NCBI RefSeq assembly: GCF_031755915.1
Contig: NC_083390.1
Coordinates: 26,671,001-26,735,000, forward strand
Direction of reading: 5' to 3'
From: Ziziphus jujuba
Taxonomy: Eukaryota > Streptophyta > Magnoliopsida > Rosales > Rhamnaceae
Length of the DNA: 64,000 nt
A program made the position numbers and the translations under genes. Below the pieces are notes generated by a model that saw only the letters and a list, made by a program, of their open reading frames with translations, searched no databases and was not told where the DNA came from. Below, one piece after another: positions 21,269 through 33,566 of the stretch; within the stretch, counting starts at the first letter, position 1, and each line of letters begins with the position of its first letter.

Positions 21269-22237
21269 AACAAAAGATATAGGATTTTGTTGTTTCCATC
21301 CAACAACAAATTGGGTCTACATCAACAGGCATGTTATGTTTGACGAACAATATTTTCCGTACGTATCTACCATATTAACTCATAAAAACATCTTGAGCTT
21401 GTTAATTTTCTAGAAAACAACTTAGAAGACACACGTCATAATGTTCCTGATTGCCTTTATCCACTTACCACACCATGGAACCCCATATTAGATTCGTCTC
21501 CAAGAAATTCAACTCCCATATGTACAACACATACACATAGTGAACCAATAGACAAATCTAAAAACTCATACCGTGTAACACATGTAAACAAAGAAGACCA
21601 GACCTTTTAAACAACTCCAGCACATGAAAACAGTGAATTAGCACCAACTACATATCATAATATCTCTCAAATAACACCCGAAACATCTTAGAGAAGTTAA
21701 AAGAATACTAAGATATCTCAAGGGTACCATCATGTATGGGTTACATTTTCTATCTCAAAGTTCCTTTAACTTGACAAGATACTGTGATTCAAACTGGATA
21801 GGCTATCCAACCACAAGACGAAGCACGAGTGGCTACTGCATCTTTCTTGGCGCGAATTGCTTCTCCTAGTCTCCAAGAAGTAGCCAACAGTAGCTTGTTC
21901 CAGCATTGAGGCTGAATATCAAGCTATGGCAATAGCAACGATAGAAATAACATGGCTTACCTACCTGCTAAGAGACATTGGCATAGCTCTATACAGACGA
22001 CCTCACCTACTGTGTGACAAACCTTAATCCTATTTTACATGGAGAAATGAAGCACATTCAGATCGATTACCACTTTGTCAGAGAAACAGTAGAAGTTGGA
22101 TAGCTCATCAGTCGCTATATCCTTTCACATTTACAAGTTACAAATATACAAATGAAGCCACTTTCGGGAGCAGTTTTTCAACTATTGAGGAATAAGCTTG
22201 GAGATCATATAGCACCTTCTCCAAGCTTTAGGGGGCA
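21269..22237 (+). pseudogene. P2: Ty1/copia fragment (integrase tail and RNase H, RT deleted)
   Basis: Opens with [13 protein letters not shown] sequence that also ends P1, so the two fragments overlap by about 115 bp at roughly 17 per cent divergence. A variable Ser/Thr-rich stretch follows, then an abrupt step at about 21690 to the RT end/RNase H: KRILRYLKGTIMYGL, RYCDSNWIGYPTTRRSTSGYC, SSIEAEYQAMAIATIEITWLTYLLRDIGI-like sequence and KHIQIDYHFVRETVE. The reverse-transcriptase core is deleted. Many stops. The end is a purine-rich tract (TTTAGGGGGCA) that would border the 3' LTR. Confidence 0.8.
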
Positions 22238-22600
22238 TGATAAAGAAGAAGAGAAGCCAAACACAAACATATCCACTGCATCAACGTCATCCACGACTAC
22301 GATTGCTCAATCATCAAAAAAGCAACATTTACTTTCGAAGTCAAGAGATTTCTCATATGGCAAGACTTGCAAGATTTCCATTGACAAAAAATGCCTTTAA
22401 GACATTAGTTTACCTCTTTTGATATTTTTGAATTTTGTCTAACATTGGAAGATGTTAATTAGCTTCCTTTTTTGCTCAAAACCATACCTTTATAAATTCT
22501 ATCCATTCTGTAAAGCTTAAATACACAAAATAATATACACAGTTAGTTACCTTTTTCAATTTGGGCAGTACTCTCACCACAGTTCAAAAGCAACAACTAG
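22238..22600 (+). repeat. Probable 3' LTR of copia P2
   Basis: Begins TGATAAAG straight after the purine tract AGGGGGCA, as copia LTRs do, and includes a TATA-like TATAAATT at 22491-22498. The right boundary is uncertain because no partner LTR is in the window. Confidence 0.5.
22491..22498 (+). promoter_or_regulatory. TATA-like box in copia LTR
   Basis: TATAAATT about 250 bp into the presumed LTR, at the position expected for U3. Only sequence resemblance supports it. Confidence 0.4.
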
Positions 22601-23993
22601 GTTGCCAGCTAGCACTAATCATATATATATATAAGTAATAATCAAGCATGCATGCATGTATTGTATGTGGAATAATGCCAAGATATGCATATTATCATGG
22701 CCCCTTATGTTATTGTAAGTTGAGGTTGCCTAGCTAATGCAGTCATAATTAATATGTATGTATCTAAGTATGGTGCCATTACAGTTTATGATATGGCAAC
22801 TTTATGTTACTTTTATTAATGCTATGGTCTTTCAAATGAAATATTATTAAATTGTATTATCCTATGGTCTGCAAATATTTTGAGAACCAATTTTTCTTAT
22901 GCATGTAACCAGGGGTGGACCTTTGAGGGCAAAGTTTTTTTTAAAAAAAAAATTAAATAAATAAAAAATTGTAATATACAATGTTAATTGATCATAAGGA
23001 AAAATAAAAATAAAAACCATATATTCTAAATTTAACAAAAGCATATAAAAATACATGCAATAAATATAATCACTTATTTAAAATAACTTTTCGATTTTTC
23101 TTTTAAATTTTACAAACATCTTATCATTTTATTTTTTTATAGATCAAATTTTTTTCTTTTGTTGAATAACAAAGATGTATAATTTATAGTTGCTGAACAA
23201 AGATATGTACATATATAATTGATACTTTAGTAAGAAATATATTATTTTAGTATATTTTTATTTATAGCATGTATGTTTTATTTTTTTTGGTTTAAAAACA
23301 GTGTAAAGTTTATATAAGATACTTTTAGTTGATAAACTACTTACATCTATAATTTAAAAACTCTAACATATTTTCTTGGACACTAATCATCACACCTCAC
23401 ATGCTTGCACTCCGCTGCTCCTCTGGCATGCCATAATTTTTAACATATTCTATTGGGCACTACTCACTACACCTCACATGCATGCACTCCATTGCTCCTC
23501 TGGTACTAATTTTAACATAATTTTTCAATTTAATTAATCTGAGCATCATATTTCATTAGCTAATTTGTCAATGCAACCATCTCAAAAACTTATACAAAAT
23601 AATTAAATTATTTTACCATGCAATGTCACCTCAAAAAGTATTATATCTAATTTTAGATATGAAAAAAAAAAAAAAAGTTATCAAAAAATGAAATATATCT
23701 TCCATACGTTTTTGTAGTTGGTTCTTTGTTAAGAAAGATAGATTTTTTTTTTAATAACAAAGATGTATAATTTATAGTTGCCGAACAACGTACGTATGTA
23801 TATAATTGATATTTTAGTAAAAAATATATTATTTTAGTATACTTTTATTCACCGTATATATAATCTTTATTTAAAAATAATATAAGATACCATGATATGC
23901 ATATTATCATAGCCTTTTATGTCAACTTAAATCATATGTTGAGGCTGCCTAGCTGATGCAGCAATAATGAATATGTATGTATGTATGGTTGGT
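22600..23993. repeat. AT-rich unclassified DNA with degenerate ~600-bp repeats
   Basis: No gene. A unit with AATAACAAAGATGTATAATTTATAG, then AGTTGATAAACTACTTACATC, then CACCTCACATGCATGCACTCC and CTGCTCCTCTGGCA occurs at about 23140-23740 and again in part at 23745-23993; the CTCCTCTGGCA motif alone appears twice about 80 bp apart. The same units recur at 32130-33566. It may be host spacer or an unrecognised non-coding element. It ends TTGGT, where the LTR of G3 begins. Confidence 0.6.
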
Positions 23994-25124
23994 TGATACG
24001 AACCTAGGTCGACTTGCTCCTACACCTGTACTATGCTAGTCCGGCTCGAAATTAAGTTCAGATTCTAATGGTCACCTTGACCCCTAATCAACTTGTAACT
24101 AGAAACCTTGGTATATGATGAAGACCCCACAGTAGGTGATGGATGTCCTATTGATAAGTCAAACTAAAACACTTGATCTCTATTAAGTGTTTTAGGTGTT
24201 CAAAGAGAACAAAGAGAATTCTTCTCACAAATAAGTTTTGAATAATAATCTAAACTGCTTTATCATTGAAAAATAAGCCCTTAAATAGGCTAAGGTTTAC
24301 AAAACAAAAACCTTAAATCACATTAGGAAAACCGGCCATAGGTTCAGGAAACATGATCTGGCCGAATTTCCTTTACTTTACTAATCTAAATTGGATTAAT
24401 GAGTTCCTTTATTTTGAATTAGGAATTAATTAATTTACAACCAAATAATAAAATTCTAACTTTCCTAAAGTAATTTTTCCAGCAAATAAATAAATAAATA
24501 ACCAAAATAAAGACTATTTCCTAAAACAAAAATCAAAGTTTCAAATTAGAAAACTAGTTGACTAGCTTATCAAATAAGCTGTCTTTAACTAATCACCAGC
24601 TAGTTTATGCTCCAAATCAGTTCCAATATGCCATGTAGGATGCCAAATAGGATTAATATAGGTTCCCATACATTTCCCTTGATGGGAATAAGGAAAACTT
24701 GCTTGATTCACAAGAAAGGTCAAAGTCAGTGCCAAAACCATGCATTTTCGGCCAAATTGAACCCCATATGCAAATACCTCATTTGAATAGCTTCAGTTCT
24801 ACCTTGACATAATTCCATTGTCCCTTGGTGATTTTAATAATGTTCACAAGTTAACAAAGTAATCCCTTGCTGCCTGGAACCCTTAGATGCAGCAAAATAG
24901 CTTGTCAGGTCCATTTCTACCTTCATAACTTAGATACATAAGCGGGCTTTGGATCTTCAGGTATTACCATGACCTCTTGAGATTTAATCACACTTTGAAT
25001 GAAGCTAACCAGGTTATCCTTAAATCTCTTTACTTGCACCCTTGTGATCTGCCTCATCTTTAGTTGTATCGGATTAGCTCCTCAATGGGTAGTTGGTTGT
25101 ATGGGTACAGACGGATTCTCATCA
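23994..25124 (-). repeat. 3' LTR of G3
   Basis: 1131 bp; minus strand TGATGAG to CGTATCA. Carries the GGAATTAATT inverted repeat and a coding-frame start continuing pol. Clearly diverged from LTRs a-c and closer to the G4 and G8 LTRs. Confidence 0.88.
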
Positions 25125-25136
25125 TTTTTCTCCTTT
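25125..25136 (-). promoter_or_regulatory. Polypurine tract of G3
   Basis: AAAAGGAGAAAA on the minus strand at the LTR edge; the run of G in the family tract has partly mutated to A. Confidence 0.75.
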
Positions 25137-26150
25137 TGAAAAGGATTTGCCCTCAAATCAAAATCATTACCTGCAGCAAATGGAGATAAATCAGCAACAT
25201 TAAAGGTAGCACTCACATTATATTCACCTAGTAAGTTAATTTTATAAGCATTTCCATCGATCCTCTCCAAGACTTGAAAATGTCCATCCCCTCGAGGCAT
25301 AAGCTTTGACTTTCATTGTTCCAGAAACCTCTCCTTTCTTAAGTGCAACCAAACCCAATCTCCTGGATTAAACACTATCACAACAAATCCGAGAAATACA
25401 AGCTCATTTCGGCAAAAATTACACATTTTGATATCACAAACAATCTTTTGTTCCTAAGTACTTCTAAAACTAACCTAAGATGTCCTACATGATCATTTAA
25501 ATTTCGGCTATATACAAGAATATCATCAAAGTAAACAACCACAAATTTTCCAATGAATGGATGCATGACATGGTTCATTAATCTCATGAAAGTGCTAGGT
25601 GCATTAGTTAAACTAAAAGGCATTACTAACCACTCATACAAACCATACTTAGACTTAAATGCGGCTTTCCATTCATCCCCCTCTTTCATCCTAATTTGAT
25701 GATACCTACTACTAAGATCAATTTTAGAAAACATGCATGCACCATACAATTCATCAAGCATATCATCTAATCTAGGAATAGGATGCCTATACTTAATGGT
25801 TATATTATTAATGGCCCTACAATCAACACACATGCACCATGAATCATCTTTCTTAGGTACTAATAAAATAGGGATAGCACATGGACTCATGCTTTCTCTA
25901 ATGTAACTTTTTTCAAGGAATTCACTGACCTGGCTTTGTAGCTCCTTTGTCTCCTCGGGATTACTTCTATATGCAGGCCTATTAGGAAAAGTAGTTTCAG
26001 GAATAAAATCAATTTGATATTCAACTCCTCGAAGAGGTGGTAAACCACTAGGAATTTCCTCCGAAAAGACATCATTAAATTCCTGCAAAAAAGAAGAAGT
26101 AGAACTTGGCAAGTCAAACGCTTTCAGGGTTAGCTTGATAATTTAGATAA
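25137..26150 (-). pseudogene. Shortened pol of G3 (RT palm fused to integrase C-terminus)
   Basis: The RT part is well preserved: pre-RT segment with FSEEIPSGLPPLRGVEYQID, then [73 protein letters not shown] and the catalytic VVYFDDILVYS. After the RLFVISKC segment the frame shifts and reads ELVFLGFVV directly into VFNPGDWVWLHLRKERF, MPRGDGHFQVLERIDGN and LGEYNVSATFNVADLSPF. So the RT thumb, RNase H and integrase zinc and DDE domains are deleted. The identical joint is found in G2, G4, G5, G8 and G9. RT alone is near complete but interrupted by a frameshift. Confidence 0.88.
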
Positions 26151-28240
26151 ACATCTTTGTAAATCATGACCAGAAATGGTTTATTACTCAAAGTTTCCTT
26201 TTTAACCTCACCTAAACTAAGATTTTTTTTTTCTTTTTCTTCTCTTTTCTTTCTTTTTCTTTACATCTTTCGGCCACCACTATTTTTCCCTCACTCTCGA
26301 CTTTCTCACCATTTTTCTCTCTCTTGGGTTCATCTATCCTTTTCCCCACAAATTCAATTTTTGAAGACTTACCTTGGATGGATGAGTCGGCCTTACCTCC
26401 CTTCACAAATGGTGAAGCCATGGGTGCCATGCTTGCTTTGTCCTTGAGCCGTTTGGCTCCCTTCTTTGTTGCATTTGAAGTTAGTCTCTAAATACTTCTT
26501 TTGGAGTTAATGGCTCTAGCTTAATCTTATTTTCCTTAAATTTAAATACAATAGAATTCTCTCTACCATAATGTATGGTATCTTTACCAAATTTCCATGG
26601 CCTACCCAATAAAATATGGCCAGCATGCATGGGAACAACATCACATAAAACAACATCCACATATTTATCAATGCTGAATTTCACCTTAGCTTATTTGTTT
26701 ACTTTCATCTCACCACTATCATTAAGCCATTATAATCTATATGGTTGGTGATGTTTAATGGTTAGTAACCCTATTTTCTCAACTACAACATTACTAATTA
26801 CATTAGCCCAACTTCCACTATCAATTATCATACTACAAATGCTACCTTGTAGTTCACATCGAGTATAGAAGATGTTTTCTCTTTTGATTTGATCCTCATT
26901 TTTATACATGGTTAGAACCTTCCTTACTACCAAGCTCAGTTCAGCTTTTGAGGCTTTAAGTGTCTCAGGTTCTTCATGTTCTTCATCTCTAATTTCTTCA
27001 TCAACAAATTCGGTCTCTTTCTCCGATTCTTCACTTTCGGACTCCAACTCTCCGTTGCCTTTCAACACCATTATTCTTCGATTCGGACATTGATTGGCAA
27101 TATGTCCTTGACCCCGGCACTTAAAACAAATAATGTCATGAGTTCTAGAAGGTTTAGAATCAAGCTTACTACTCGATTTAGATGCTAGTGGGTGTTCTGC
27201 CAGATTGTCTTTCCTTAGCCGGTTGGAGCTCTCTTCACCATGTTTCAGTTTTGGCTTTGTGTTATATGTGGGATTGCTTCTCCAAACACTTGAATTAGGC
27301 CTCCCGCTGCTGGAAACTACTCCAAACCGTGAGCTTATATCCTTCTTCTTGAATTGGTTCTCAATTTTAATGGCCATATGTAACATCTCTTCCAATTCTA
27401 CATATTGTTGTAATTCCACTTGGTTCGCTATCTCTCGATTTAAACCTCCCAAAAACCTTGCCATGGTTGCCTCACGGTCCTCATTCATGCTCAACCTCAT
27501 CATGAGCATCTCCATCTCCTTGTAGTAGTCCTCCACGGTCCTACTTCCTTGTGATAATGATTGAAGCTTTTGATGCAGCAATCTATGGTAATGAGTCGGC
27601 GTAATCTCTTTCTCGTGGCTCCTTTCATTTGTCACCAAGTTGTAATTAATTCATCACCAACTCTCCTTTGGGTACCTTGTTCATTATTCCATTGTCGGAG
27701 TGCATAATGTCCAAATTCCAAAGCGGCCAATTTAACCTTCTTTGCCTCGGAATAGTTGTGGCAATCAAATATCATCTCTATATGCTCCTCCCACTCTAGG
27801 TAAGCCTTCAGATTGCTCTTTCCCATAAAAGGTGGTATGTTGACCTTAATATTTCTAAGATCATCATCTTCCTTCCAAACTTTTCTCCCATGGGTTTGCC
27901 TCCTTTGGAGTGCAAAAACATCTTCAAACTCCTCCTCTAGGTTATCTCCATAATTACCTTCTTCAAAGTCCTCCCCATAACGTCCGCGGCCTCTTTAACC
28001 TCAACTTCGGCCTCCATGAAATTTTTGCCTTGGGTTCGGTCTTCCTTGTGGTGTTTCTAACCTTCTTTGATCTAGGTGATCAAAGCGAGCATTTATCCTT
28101 TGAAGTTGTTTCAAAACCGCCATTATGTCGGTAGGTGTAACTCCACTTCCTGTAACTCTAGAATCCCCTTTGAATCCCATGGATTCCTCTTCAGTATTTC
28201 TTAATGAATCACCTCCTCTTTTTAATCTTGAATCTATCAT
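26151..28240 (-). pseudogene. gag and protease of G3
   Basis: Starts at ATG 28240 (MIDSRLKRGGDSLR). The gag domain shows NIPPFMGKSNLKAYLEWEEH and FDCHNYSEAKKVKLAALEFG, then after a stop and frameshift near 27635 SRTVEDYYKEMEMLMMRLSM and GGLNREIANQ. The zinc knuckle CFKCRGQGHIANQC is fully conserved (C-x2-C-x4-H-x4-C), the only clean one here. The protease motif IIDSGSWANVIS follows, then HILLGRPWKFG and a Lys/Glu-rich linker. Stops at the protease border (about 26730 and 26690) break the polyprotein. Best-kept Gag nucleocapsid of the window. Confidence 0.88.
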
Positions 28241-29080
28241 GTTTGTAAAAATAATGCAAAAAACCTTGCTAAATTCATTTCCTCATGTGTTTCACTCAAA
28301 CAAGGTCTCGACACTCGTGTTTGCATGCTAATTTTGGCTTTTATCCCTCTTTTAAGCTCACACTCTCTTGCCTTTTTTTCACTCACAAGAATATCTCAAA
28401 GTTCTATTAAAGCACACTTAAAATAGCAACTAAATCACAAATATGCTCTAATTAAACTAATCAACAAAACAACAACTAAAACAAGCAAATACCGAGTGAT
28501 TTGACAAAACCTAGTCTCGGCCAATCTAACCAAAACAACGGTAAAATTAACAAAGTAAATTTTTAGATTTAACAAAAGATAAATTAGAATATTAAGGACC
28601 AATAATTCAAGGATAAAATCTGGAAAAGAGATTTAAACAACGAGCAAGAAATAATTTGAACAAAATATGGAAAAGTTGTTGTTGTAGTTTGTGTAATTTA
28701 AGTCTTTGTCTCAAATCCTATAACAATTTTAATCCAAACAAATTTAGCACTCAAAATTCAAAATCTAGCAACCAAATATTGAACAAATAATCAGCAACCC
28801 AGCAATTACAATTGTGTTTTCCAAAAACAATCAATTTCCTAACAATAATCTACCAAAACCAGCCTTTGCGCATAATTTTTTATTTTTTTTAATCTTCATC
28901 TTTTGTTCCTTTTTTTTTTTTTTTTAAATCACTCCCAGAATATAAAAACCAACTCCAGTAGCAAGAAACAACACCAAAATTGCAATTTCAATGCCAAAAT
29001 ATCACCAAACCTGATCCACTCTCCAAACAAAAACAAATTGTCCAATTTTTAGGTTTTTGATGCAATATGACTTCAAATCT
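28241..29080 (-). other. Untranslated leader of G3 (truncated)
   Basis: Leader sequence matching the G1/G2 leader in layout (repeated CAGCAACAAA-type motifs, A/T runs). It stops short of the PBS at the junction with the hairpin array. Confidence 0.7.
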
Positions 29081-32000
29081 CTCTTTTTATTAATTTAACA
29101 CAATAGGCGACGCTTTTGATGTTAAAAGTGCCGCCTGATGCTTTTCAATTTTCAAATAATTAAAATTGTCACACTTTTTATTAATTTTAAAAATAATTAA
29201 TTTAAAAATGAAACACAAAGAAATTAAATCAATAGATTAGTTATTTTATTTATATTGCTATTTAATATGCTTAATATTTATATACACAGTATTAAAACAT
29301 AAAATTAATTAAAATGCTAGAAGATAACACAATAGGCGACGCTTTTGACCCTAAGAGCTTCACATGCTGCTTCTAAATTTTAAAATAATTAAATTTGTAA
29401 GACTTTTTATTAATTTGAAAAATCGTTAATTTAAAATTGAAAAACGAATTAATTAAATGCATAAATTAATTATTTTGCTTCAAATTATTAATTAATATAT
29501 TTATTATTTTTATACATATGAATTAAACACAAAATTAAATAAAATCTCAAGAATTAAGATAATAGGCAATGTTTTTGATGTTAAAAACATCGCCCGCTAC
29601 TTTTCAATTTTAAAACAATTAAATTTCTCAAACTTTTATTAATTCAAAAAATAATTAGTTTATAATTGAAAGGCAAATAAATTAAATCAATAGATCAATT
29701 ATTTTGCTTCATACTGCTAATTATATATTTAATATTTATATACATAGTAATAAATATAAAAATTAGTTAGAATACCAAAAATTAACATAATAGGCAATGT
29801 TTTTATGCTAAAATGTTCGCCTTATGTTTTTCAATTTTAAAACAATTCAACTTCTCAAACTTGTTATTAGTTTAAAAAAATCATTAATTTAAAATTGATG
29901 CATAAATAAATTAAATGAGATTAACTATCTTACTTCGTATTATTAATTCATATATTGAATAAAATATAAAATTAGTTAAAATACAAAAAATTAACACAGC
30001 AAGCGACGCTTTTGATGTTAAAAATGTTATCTAATGCTTTTTAATTGTAAAATAATTAAATTTCTCCAACTTTTTATTAATCTAAAAAATAATTAACTTA
30101 AAATTGAAACACAAATCAATTAAATCGATAGATTAATTATTTTACTTCCTATTGCTAATTAATTTATTTAATATTTATATACATAATAAGAAAAAGTAAA
30201 TTTAATTAAAATATCAAAAATTAACACAACAGGCAATGCTTTAAATGCTAAAAACGTTGCCTGGTGCCTGGTGCTTTTCAATTTTAAAACAATTAAATTT
30301 ATCAAATATTTTCAGTAATTTAAAAAATTAAATTTATCAAACATAAATAAATTAAATTTATTGATTAACTATTTTGTTTCATATTGCTAATTAATATATT
30401 TAATATTTATATACATAATAATAAAACATAAAAATAATTAAAATACCCAAAATTAACATGATAGGCAACGCTTTTTATGCTAAAAGAATCGCCTAATGCT
30501 TTTCAATTTTAAAACAATTAAACTTGCCAAACTCTTTATTAATTTAAAAAATCATTAATTTAAATTTGAAACACAAATTAATTCAATGCATAGACTAATT
30601 TTTTTTGCTTCATATTGCTAATTAATATATTTAATATATATATATATATATATACAGATGAATAAAACATAAAATTAAATAAAATTCCAAAAATTAAGAC
30701 AACAGACGAAGTTTTTTATGTTAAAAGCATCGATTATTGTTAAAAGTGTTGCGTAATGCTTTTAAAATGTAAAATAATTAATTTTATCAAAATTTTATTT
30801 ATATAAAAAATTATTAATATAGAAATGAAACACAAATAAATTAAATGAATAAATTTATTATGTTACTTCATATTGCTAATTGGTATATTTAATTTTATAC
30901 ACATAATAATGAAACATAAAATTAATTAAAATACCAAACATTAATACAACAGGCAATGCTTTTGATGTTAAAAATGTTGCCTGATGGTTTTTAATTTTTA
31001 AATAATTAAATTTATCAAATTTTTTATTTTTAAAAAACATTAATTTAAAATTGTAATACAAATAATTAAATGCATAGATTAATTTTGTTGCTTGAAATCG
31101 CTAATTAATATATTTAATATTTTTATACATGTGAATAAAATATAAAATTTTGAAAGTGTCGCCTAATTCTTTTAAATTATAAAATATTTAATTTTGTCAA
31201 ACTCTTATTAATTTAAAAAATAATTAATTTAAAATTGAACCACGAATAGATTAATTGTTTTGCTTTATACTACTAATTAATATATTTAATATTTATATAC
31301 ATATGAAGAAAACAAAAAATTAAATAGAATTCCAAAATTTAAGACAAGAGATGAGGCTTTTGATGTTAAAAAAGCATCAGCTAATCCTTTTAAATTATAA
31401 AATAATTAATTTTGTAAAAATTTTTATTAATTTAAAAAATAATTAATTTAAAATCAAAATACAAATAAATTTAATGAATAGATTAATTATTTTACTTCAT
31501 ATTGCTATTAGTATACTTAATATTTATATACATAAAATTCAAATAAAAAATTAATTAAAATACCAAAAGTTAAAAAAATGAAACACGAAAATAAATAAAT
31601 AAATATATTAATTATTTTGTTTCATATTGCAGATTAAAATATTTAATATTATATACATTAAAAAAATTAATTAAAATACAAAAAATTAACTCAACAGATG
31701 ACACCTTTGATGCTAGAAGAGACATCTGATGGTTTTCAATTTTAAAATAATTAAATTTATTAAACCTTTTATTAAATTAAATTCGTAGATTAATTATTTT
31801 GGTTCATATTACTAATTAATATTTAATATTTATATGATACGAATAAAACTTAAAATTAAATAAAATTCCAAGAATTAACACAATAGGAAATGATTTTAAT
31901 GTTAAAAGCATCTTCTAATACTTTTCAATGATAATACATTTAATTTTGTCAAGTTCTTATTAATTTAAGAAATATTTTATTTAAAATTGAAAAATAAATA

Positions 32001-32129
32001 AATTAATTATTTTGCTTCGTATTCCTAATTAATATATTTAATATTTATATACATGTGAATAAAATATAAAATTAATTAAAATTTCAAAAGTTAAGACAAT
32101 TGGCGATGCTTTTGATGTTAAAAGCTAAT
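29081..32129. repeat. C4: tandem array of about 13 hairpin units from a CACTA subterminal region
   Basis: Roughly 230-bp units, each starting near AACACAATAGGCGACGCTTT, then TGATGTTAAAAGCGTCGCC or a variant. GGCGACGCTTTT pairs with AAAAGCGTCGCC around a 6-nt loop. The rest of each unit is AT-rich (CTTTTCAATTTTAAAATAATT, TATTTAATATTTATATAC). Units start near 29104, 29334, 29563, 29790, 29998, 30230, 30464, 30706, 30950 and on to 32095, the last ones more degraded. The same unit ends C3 at 52680-53680 and a related core fills C1. Neither a TIR nor transposase remains, so this is an orphan array. Confidence 0.8.
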
Positions 32130-33566
32130 ATTTTTTTTTTGTTTAAAAACAGTATAAAAGTTTATATGAGATATTTTTAGTTGATAAACTACTTACATCT
32201 ATAACTTAAAAATTATAAATTTAAATTATTGAAAAAAAATATTTTAAATAATTAAAAGAAACTTAGTGTAAGACGGAAGAAAATTATAACTTATTTTCTT
32301 GGACACCTCATAAGTATGCACTTCACTGCTCCTCTGGCACTCCATAACTTAATGCGACATGTATTAAATTTTTCTTCCACATTGTGGATGTCATGTACCA
32401 TGACATCACATACCAATTGGAAATTAAGTTGCTCTAGATAAGAATAAAAGAAAGTACTAGAGAGTCTGCAATGCTCTAGAGCGAACAAATTTTTTTTATT
32501 ATTTAATTAATCTTAGTATCATCTTTTATTAGCTAATTTGTTGATGCAACTATCTCAAAAACTTATACAAAGTACTTAAATTAATTTAAACATGCTATCG
32601 TCAATTGAAAAAGTACTATATCTAGATTTAAATGTGAAAACAAAAAAAAAATCAAAAAATAAAATATATGTATAGATCATTATTTTTTATTTTGAATAAT
32701 AGAAGTGCATAATTTTTAGTTTCTGGACCGCGGTATATATGTATGAAATTGATGTTTCATTAACAAGGATATTATTTTAATATATTTTTATTCATAATAT
32801 CTATATATCTTTTATTTAAAATAGTATAAAATGTTAAATAATCAATTGATAAATTATTTATATTTATAATTTAAAAATTATAAATTTGAAATATGCAAGA
32901 AGGAGAAATTATTGTAAATAATTAAAAGGGACACTCTGAGACGGAAAGAAAAATTCTAACATATTTTGTTGGACATTAATCACCACACCTCACATGCATG
33001 CACTCCACTGCTCCTCTGGCATGCCATAATTTTAACATATTCTGTTGGGCACTACTCACTACACCTCACATGCATGCACTCCATTGCTCCTTTGGTACTA
33101 ATTTTACCATAATTTTTCAATTTAATTAATCTGAGCATCATATTTCAATAACTAATTTGTCGATGCAACCATCTCAAAAACTTATACAAAGTACCTAAAT
33201 TATTTTACCATGCAACGTGACCTCAAGAAGTATTGTATCTAAAAACAAGTTATCAAAAAATGAAATATATCTTCTGTACATTTTTTTAGTTGGTTCTTTG
33301 TTAAGAAAGATAGATTTTTTTCTTTTAATAAAAAAGATGTATAATTTATAGTTGCCGAACAACGAACGTATGTATATAATTGATATTTTAGTAAAAAATA
33401 CATTATTTTAATATACTTTTATTCACTGTATGTATAATCTTTGTTTAAAAATAATATAAGATACCATGATATGCATATTATCATATCCTTTTATGTCAAC
33501 TTAATCATATGTTGAGGATGCCTAGATGATGCAGCAATAATGAACATGTATGTATGTATGGTTGGT
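32130..33566. repeat. Second copy of the AT-rich ~600-bp repeat block
   Basis: Matches 23280-23993 and adds one more degenerate unit. It contains the same AGTTGATAAACTACTTACATC, CCTCACATGCATGCACTCC and GCTCCTCTGGCA motifs and ends in the same GTATGTATGTATGGTTGGT before an LTR. No gene seen. The short minus-strand frame at 32291-32488 has no recognisable features. Confidence 0.65.

Larger units (their letters stand above)
23994..29080 (-). mobile_element. G3: Ty3/gypsy element, minus strand, 5' LTR missing
   Basis: 3' LTR (23994-25124), PPT, shortened pol, protease, gag and most of the leader. The sequence changes at about 29080 into the CACTA hairpin array, so the 5' LTR and PBS are gone. 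Left flank TTGGT equals the left flank of G4, as expected if both sit at the same duplicated site. Confidence 0.88.

Noticed and set aside
30635..30655. TA microsatellite as a separate element
   Set aside because: Simple slippage inside one unit of the hairpin array.
29081..32129. CRISPR-like array
   Set aside because: Units are about 230 bp, nearly identical throughout with no unique spacers, and the DNA is plant nuclear; CACTA subterminal repeats fit.
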